A stretch of 58,210 nucleotides of DNA, from NCBI RefSeq assembly GCF_001400735.1, contig NZ_LJPW01000152.1, positions 1 through 58,210 of the forward strand, written 5' to 3'. Position 1 is the stretch's first letter. Every line of letters starts with the position of its first letter. The notes beneath the pieces were generated by a model, which saw only the letters and a list, made by a program, of their open reading frames with translations, had not been told where the DNA came from and searched no databases. Positions 53,946 through 58,210 of the stretch are shown here, piece after piece. Source of the DNA: Pseudomonas caricapapayae (lineage in GTDB: Bacteria; Pseudomonadota; Gammaproteobacteria; Pseudomonadales; Pseudomonadaceae). The position numbers and the translations under genes were made by a program.

Positions 53946-56900
53946 AGCGCCTGGAGATTGTACTCATCGGTCACAGCCTGACCCTGAGTGAACTGAATGC
54001 CGAGCTGCAAGCTCACGGGCATGGCGTACGACACCTGAATGAGCAAAAGGCGCTGCAGATGTTGACGGTGCCTGACCCGTGCGTCTTGATCGACGACGGC
54101 AGCCTGGATTTGGGCGAGGTACGGCTTGAGCCGTCTGACCAGCGCACAGATCTGAGCCTGCGGGTCGGCTTCAGCACGGCGCTGGAACACGGACTGCCTC
54201 GCCTGGAGCTGCTGTGCTGGCACGGCACGGCCGACGCTCGACGCTTGATTGCTCATGAATGGCTGACGGCCGAGGCATCAGGCAACGGCCGCGTACTGCG
54301 GGATCTTGCTGTCGCAGGCATGGTGGATCTGGCGGCGTTGCAGGTCAGTCGGTTGTCCAGAGACGATGAGTATTTCAACAGTCTGCCTGCCATAACCCAC
54401 GCCTATAGCGACCGACTGAATGGCTTGCAGGCGGTTGATCACTTGCTCTTCGAGCACCACCTCAATCAAACGGAACAATCGCATCTGCTGACACTGGCTG
54501 AAACGCCGATCACTGACCGGCTGGAGCAGGCACTGCTGAAGTTTGCCGAACGCCCGGCACTGTCGGTTCGCAACCAGACGCTCAGCTATAGATCACTGCA
54601 CGCGCACAGCATCGCCATTCAACGTCTGCTGCTGCCGCTGCTGGCGCAGGCAAAAGCTGACACCCCGCCCGTGATCGGCATTTGCCTGCACAAGTCACCC
54701 GAGCTGTATGCGGGCATTCTGGCGATTCTGCGCTGCGGCGCGATTTATCTGCCGCTTGATCCAGGCCAGCCTGTGCAGCGTCAACAGTACATTCTGGAAA
54801 ACTCCGGGGCGATGCTGTTGCTTCACGATGGCTTGCACCCGCTGGCCGCTGCAGAGTTTCCAGCGCTGGATATCGCTGCCGTGCGCCTGGAAGATGTGGG
54901 TTCACCGCGGATAGGCGTCAGCACCGATCCTGATGCGCCCTGCATGGCGCTTTATACGTCGGGCACTACCGGGCAACCAAAAGGTGTACTGCTCAGCCAA
55001 CGCAACCTAAGCCACTTCACGGCCTGGTACGCCGAGTATGTAAACCTGAGCGAACACAGCCGGGTGCTGCAATTCTCTACGCTGAGTTTTGATTCGTCGA
55101 TCATCGACATCTTCCCCACCTGGCTCAGTGGTGCCGAGCTGGTGGTGCCCGATGAGGACCAGCGGCGTGATCCATTGCAACTGGTCGGCGTGCTGCAACA
55201 AGGCATCACCCACGCGTTTCTGCCACCGGCACTGCTGAGTATTCTGCCGCTGGATCAGCCGCTGGGGCTTGAGCATATAACGACCGGCGGAGATGTCTGC
55301 GAGCCGCACGTGATTGCGCAGCTCGCCGGAAAATGCCACTTCCACAACCTGTATGGTCCTACCGAAGCCACGGTGCTGGTCACGGCCTGCGAGTTCGGAC
55401 CTTCCAGCAGCAATCGGCACCTGGGAAGACCGATTGCCAACAGCCAGGCCTGGATTCTCGATGAGCACTTGCAGCCGGTGGCGGAGCACACGCAGGGTGA
55501 GCTGTACATCGCAGGTCCTGGCGTTTGCCTGGGCTATGTCAACAATCCCGAACTTACCGCCGAGCGCTATGTGTGGCTGATCAAACCGGACGGGCAGCCA
55601 CTGCGGGCCTATCGCACCGGAGATATCGCCAGGTGGACGGCTGACGGCATCGTATTGAGCGGGCGCCGTGATAATCAGGTGAAGATTCGCGGCTTTCGCG
55701 TTGAGCCGGAAGAGATCGAGCATTGCCTGCGCGACAGCGGGCTGTATCGACAGGTCGCCGTAGTGATCGACAGGCAGCGGCGAATTCTGGCGTTTCTCGC
55801 CCAACCTTGTCTGGAGCATGACGAACAGGCATTAAGGGTCCATGTGCAAGGCCTGCTGCCTGACTACATGCATCCTGCTGTCTATACGAAGTTGCTCGAT
55901 ATGCCGTTTGCCAGTAATGGCAAGGTCGATCGCAAGGCGCTTCTGGAAATACCGCTGAGCTTCAGCGGGCAGCGCACGTGTCGTCTGCCCCAGAGCGAGA
56001 TCGAGCAAGCACTGCTGGTGCTATGGGCCGAACTGTTGGAGCTGCCTGCGGAAGACATCTCGACTGACGAAAGCTTTTTCAATCTTGGCGGTCATTCGAT
56101 CCTGCTGTCGCGCCTGTTGCTGGGGGTTCGTGAACGGTTTGGGCGCAGCATCCCGATCAACCGTTTTATCGAAGCGCCTACCGTACTGACACTGGCTGGC
56201 CTGATCGACAGCACAGGCACCTCGGCCGGCACCATCAGCGCTCAGGCAGCGCGGGATGCAAACCCCGACATTCAACTGTCGACACTGCCGGTCAGCAGGC
56301 TGGGCGACGTTCATAAGGTGATTGTTACCGGTGCCAATGGTTTTCTCGGTGTACACATCGTTGAGGCGCTGCTGAACTGGGGGGCGACAGAGATCGCCTG
56401 CCTGGTTCGTGAAACTCCGGGACAAAGCGCGCAGCAACGTTTCGAATATGCACTGCGGGAAAACCGTCTGGATCATCTGGATCTGAGCCGCGTGACGGTC
56501 TATCCCGCCGACGTGACGAAGCCCAGGCTGGGTCTCGGCGAAGCGGTGTACGAACGGCTGGACAGCGAGTTCGGTGCGCTGGTGCATAACGCGGCCAATG
56601 TGAATCATGTTCAGGACTATGAAACCCTTGTTACAGACAATGTTGCTCCCGTCTTTGAATGCCTGAAGTTGTGTGAGGGGCGCAGTAAAAAGGTCTTCAA
56701 CTTCGTTTCGACCCTGTCGGCCTGCAGCGCTATCGATGCCGCAGGCAACGTGCTCGAACAACCCGCTGCGGCTACTGCGCCGATCTATATCAAGAATGGC
56801 TACAACCTTTCCAAGTGGGTGGCGGAGCGCGTTCTGCAATGTGCCCGGGACCAGGGTGTCTGGGTGAACATTTATCGCCCCGGCAATATCGCGTTCAACA

Positions 56901-57388
56901 GCCTCACCGGCGTCTGCCAGCCACAAAAAAATCGCCTGATGCTGATGCTCAAAGGCTCTTTGCAATTGGGTCAGGTGCCGGAGTTTTCAATCAACTTCGA
57001 CCTGATGCCGGTGGACTTTCTAGCGCGCTTTATCGGCTTCCATGCCAGCCGTTATCAGCCAGATCACGCTGTGTTCAACCTGCATAACCCCGAGCCCTTG
57101 AGCTGGAGCAACTACGTGGAAGCCTTCCGCGAGGCAGGCCGCCAGTTCGAACTGGTGAGCGTGGAGCAATGGCAAGCCCAACTCAGCCGTGTCGACAGCC
57201 ATAACGCCTTGTTTGGGGTGCTGGGTTTCTATCTCGACGGATTCGAGGAAGACATCGGCGACATATCGATGATCGAGTACCAGAACACCCTGACCGGCAT
57301 CCGCCGTATGGGCGAGCAATACCCACAGAAAAGCCCGGCGTTGCTGCGCAAGGGCTGCGATTACCTGAAAGAAATCGGCTTTATCTGA
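53942..57388 (+). CDS. mgoA: MgoA nonribosomal peptide synthetase-like enzyme (A-T-Red)
   Basis: A 1148-residue single-module enzyme without a condensation domain. An unassigned N-terminal domain covers about 1-185. The adenylation domain (about 190-690) shows LYTSGTTGQPKGV, LYGPTEATV, YRTGDIARW, GRRDNQVKIRGFRVEP and NGKVDRK. The carrier site is GGHSILLSRL with Ser719. From about 795 there is a thioester reductase domain (VTGANGFLGVHI, then YNLSKWVAERVL) that would release an aldehyde or alcohol. In the mgo/pvf family it activates a branched amino acid, leucine for leudiazen. No truncation seen. Confidence 0.94.
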   Translation: MKRLEIVLIGHSLTLSELNAELQAHGHGVRHLNEQKALQMLTVPDPCVLIDDGSLDLGEVRLEPSDQRTDLSLRVGFSTALEHGLPRLELLCWHGTADARRLIAHEWLTAEASGNGRVLRDLAVAGMVDLAALQVSRLSRDDEYFNSLPAITHAYSDRLNGLQAVDHLLFEHHLNQTEQSHLLTLAETPITDRLEQALLKFAERPALSVRNQTLSYRSLHAHSIAIQRLLLPLLAQAKADTPPVIGICLHKSPELYAGILAILRCGAIYLPLDPGQPVQRQQYILENSGAMLLLHDGLHPLAAAEFPALDIAAVRLEDVGSPRIGVSTDPDAPCMALYTSGTTGQPKGVLLSQRNLSHFTAWYAEYVNLSEHSRVLQFSTLSFDSSIIDIFPTWLSGAELVVPDEDQRRDPLQLVGVLQQGITHAFLPPALLSILPLDQPLGLEHITTGGDVCEPHVIAQLAGKCHFHNLYGPTEATVLVTACEFGPSSSNRHLGRPIANSQAWILDEHLQPVAEHTQGELYIAGPGVCLGYVNNPELTAERYVWLIKPDGQPLRAYRTGDIARWTADGIVLSGRRDNQVKIRGFRVEPEEIEHCLRDSGLYRQVAVVIDRQRRILAFLAQPCLEHDEQALRVHVQGLLPDYMHPAVYTKLLDMPFASNGKVDRKALLEIPLSFSGQRTCRLPQSEIEQALLVLWAELLELPAEDISTDESFFNLGGHSILLSRLLLGVRERFGRSIPINRFIEAPTVLTLAGLIDSTGTSAGTISAQAARDANPDIQLSTLPVSRLGDVHKVIVTGANGFLGVHIVEALLNWGATEIACLVRETPGQSAQQRFEYALRENRLDHLDLSRVTVYPADVTKPRLGLGEAVYERLDSEFGALVHNAANVNHVQDYETLVTDNVAPVFECLKLCEGRSKKVFNFVSTLSACSAIDAAGNVLEQPAAATAPIYIKNGYNLSKWVAERVLQCARDQGVWVNIYRPGNIAFNSLTGVCQPQKNRLMLMLKGSLQLGQVPEFSINFDLMPVDFLARFIGFHASRYQPDHAVFNLHNPEPLSWSNYVEAFREAGRQFELVSVEQWQAQLSRVDSHNALFGVLGFYLDGFEEDIGDISMIEYQNTLTGIRRMGEQYPQKSPALLRKGCDYLKEIGFI

Positions 57389-57421
57389 GCCAATACCTTA
57401 CTGATGTAACTGGAGAAAGAC

Positions 57422-57898
57422 ATGAGCACATTTCACAGCTATCTGAAGCCTGACACACTTATAAAGAACCCAGTATCGTGCCGAGTGGTTTCGACCGTGC
57501 AAGTCCCTGGTGATGCCGCTAGCGTGTGGGCTGTCGCAGGGAATTTCGGTGGTTTCCAGGCGTTTATACCGGCGTTGGAAAGTACCGAAGTCACCGGCAG
57601 TGGGCCGGGTTCAGTTCGCAAGAAGCTCTTCAAGGATGGCAACGTGGCCATCGAACAGTTGAACTCTCGGGATGATCAAGCGCTGTATATGACCTGGTCA
57701 CTGATTCACACCAGTTTGCCGGTAAGCAACCTATGGGCGGCAATGATTGTAGAGCCTGGCGGTGAGGATACGTGTATGGCCAGCTGGACCATTATTGCCG
57801 ACCCTGTTCCGGGAGGGCCTGAAGGGGATGACTTTGAGGAGTTTCTTCAGGGGTTTGCTGACGGCGCGATGAATAACGTGCGTAGCCTGTTCGGCTGA
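57422..57898 (+). CDS. mgoD: MgoD SRPBCC/polyketide-cyclase-like protein
   Basis: A 158-residue START-like fold protein: STVQVPGDAASVWAVAGNFGGFQAFIPALESTEV is the typical first strand and helix of polyketide cyclase/SRPBCC proteins, followed by GSVRKKLFKDG and a long C-terminal helix (FEEFLQGFADGAMNNVRSLF). It is the last mgo gene, 33 bp after mgoA with GGAGAAAG before the ATG. It probably binds a hydrophobic intermediate; its exact step is not established from sequence. Confidence 0.92.
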   Translation: MSTFHSYLKPDTLIKNPVSCRVVSTVQVPGDAASVWAVAGNFGGFQAFIPALESTEVTGSGPGSVRKKLFKDGNVAIEQLNSRDDQALYMTWSLIHTSLPVSNLWAAMIVEPGGEDTCMASWTIIADPVPGGPEGDDFEEFLQGFADGAMNNVRSLFG

Positions 57899-57916
57899 TT
57901 CATCTTCCATCGCAGC

Positions 57917-57951
57917 AGCCCGTTCGGAGCGAATGCCTGAGCGGGCTTTTT
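57917..57951 (+). terminator. Intrinsic terminator of the mgo operon
   Basis: AGCCCGTTC (57917-57925) pairs with GAGCGGGCT (57939-57947), one G-T wobble, followed by TTTTTATTT. It lies 18 bp after the mgoD stop. Confidence 0.9.
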
Positions 57952-57972
57952 ATTTGTTAGCCCACAACGACA

Positions 57973-58004
57973 AAACCCCTCATCGCGTAAGCGATGAGGG
58001 GTTT
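57973..58004 (-). terminator. Intrinsic terminator of the rRNA operon
   Basis: A perfect 14-bp stem (AAACCCCTCATCGC with GCGATGAGGGGTTT) and a 4-nt loop, just downstream of the minus-strand 5S gene and followed by TTTT on that strand. It sits back to back with the mgo terminator. Confidence 0.9.
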
Positions 58005-58015
58005 CGGAATTCAAT

Positions 58016-58132
58016 CTTGACGATGACCTACTCTCACATGGGGAAACCCCACACTACCATCGGCGATACATCGTTTCACTGCTGAGTTCGGGATGGGATC
58101 AGGTGGTTCCAATGCTCTATGGTCGTCAAGAA
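58016..58132 (-). rRNA. rrf: 5S ribosomal RNA
   Basis: The minus strand reads TTGACGACCATAGAGC at its 5' end, then CCACCTGATCCCATCCCGAA and GTGTGGGGTTTCCCCATGTG, ending GTCATCGTCAAG, the Pseudomonas 5S sequence. Ends are estimated from terminal-stem pairing (CTTGACGA with TCGTCAAG). The rest of the window to the right (58133-58210) is spacer toward an expected 23S gene. Confidence 0.96.
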
Positions 58133-58210
58133 ATTCTGTTGCCGATCCGTTAGCAGGTAACGTTCCAGCGAATTTTGGTGACTTCTACTTAAACAAAAAC
58201 CCTCAACGCG

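Noticed and set aside
1..58210. CRISPR arrays, tRNA genes, transposases or phage integrases
   Set aside because: None seen on either strand; the only multi-copy element is the 190-bp GGA-hairpin repeat, and the only RNA gene I can support is the 5S rRNA.

Overview
The window looks like chromosome of the Pseudomonas syringae group, probably pv. syringae-like. The basis is protein content and codon usage, a complete type VI secretion (T6SS) cluster of the type found there, a four-gene operon matching mgoBCAD (leudiazen/mangotoxin-associated), and a Pseudomonas-type 5S rRNA at the right edge. I ran no database search; family names come from motifs and recall.

Layout. 1-1115: N-terminal two thirds of recQ (minus strand, cut by the window edge). 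1276-2103: a one-TM protein of unknown role. 2104-3306: a 1.2-kb gene-free stretch with two direct copies of a ~190-bp repeat that ends in an intrinsic terminator and carries GGA motifs in small hairpin loops. 3307-32177: a T6SS cluster, all on the plus strand: an unknown first gene, tssB-C-E-F-G-H-J-K-L-M, tagF, an IcmF-OmpA fusion, hcp, tssA, a PAAR gene, an unknown gene, and vgrG flanked on both sides by paralogous 'large protein + lipoprotein' gene pairs that look like effector/immunity cassettes. 32469-32897: DUF2628 membrane protein.

33038-39971 is a tightly overlapping operon for an unidentified lipid-type product: ketoacyl synthase III (broken by an in-frame TAG), NAD-dependent epimerase, MBL hydrolase, F390-synthetase-like adenylating enzyme, PAP2 phosphatase, sterol-desaturase-like hydroxylase and fatty-acid desaturase, followed by a small membrane gene that looks frameshifted. 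A third, inverted copy of the 190-bp repeat follows. Converging on it from the right are an alpha/beta-hydrolase/PEP-synthase-like fusion and a small membrane protein. An AT-rich orphan acyl carrier protein gene lies just beyond. 43974-51376 holds ordinary chromosomal genes: mscS type channel, FIST-MCP receptor, DUF945 protein, HAD hydrolase, aldo-keto reductase, GntR regulator. 52180-57898 is mgoB-C-A-D behind an 800-bp leader, and a minus-strand 5S rRNA gene closes the window.

How the parts relate. The T6SS set contains all thirteen core functions (TssA-M) but no PpkA/PppA/Fha genes. The peptidoglycan-binding OmpA domain, absent from TssL, is carried by the second IcmF-like protein. The GGA-hairpin repeats next to the T6SS are the most intriguing non-coding signal: T6SS and mgo genes in P. 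syringae are reported to be under Gac/Rsm-type control, and loop-exposed GGA is the RsmA/CsrA recognition motif. The two candidate novel systems are (i) the duplicated effector/lipoprotein cassettes around vgrG and (ii) the Ole-like lipid operon with its hydrolase/dikinase fusion, which appears to be decaying in this strain.
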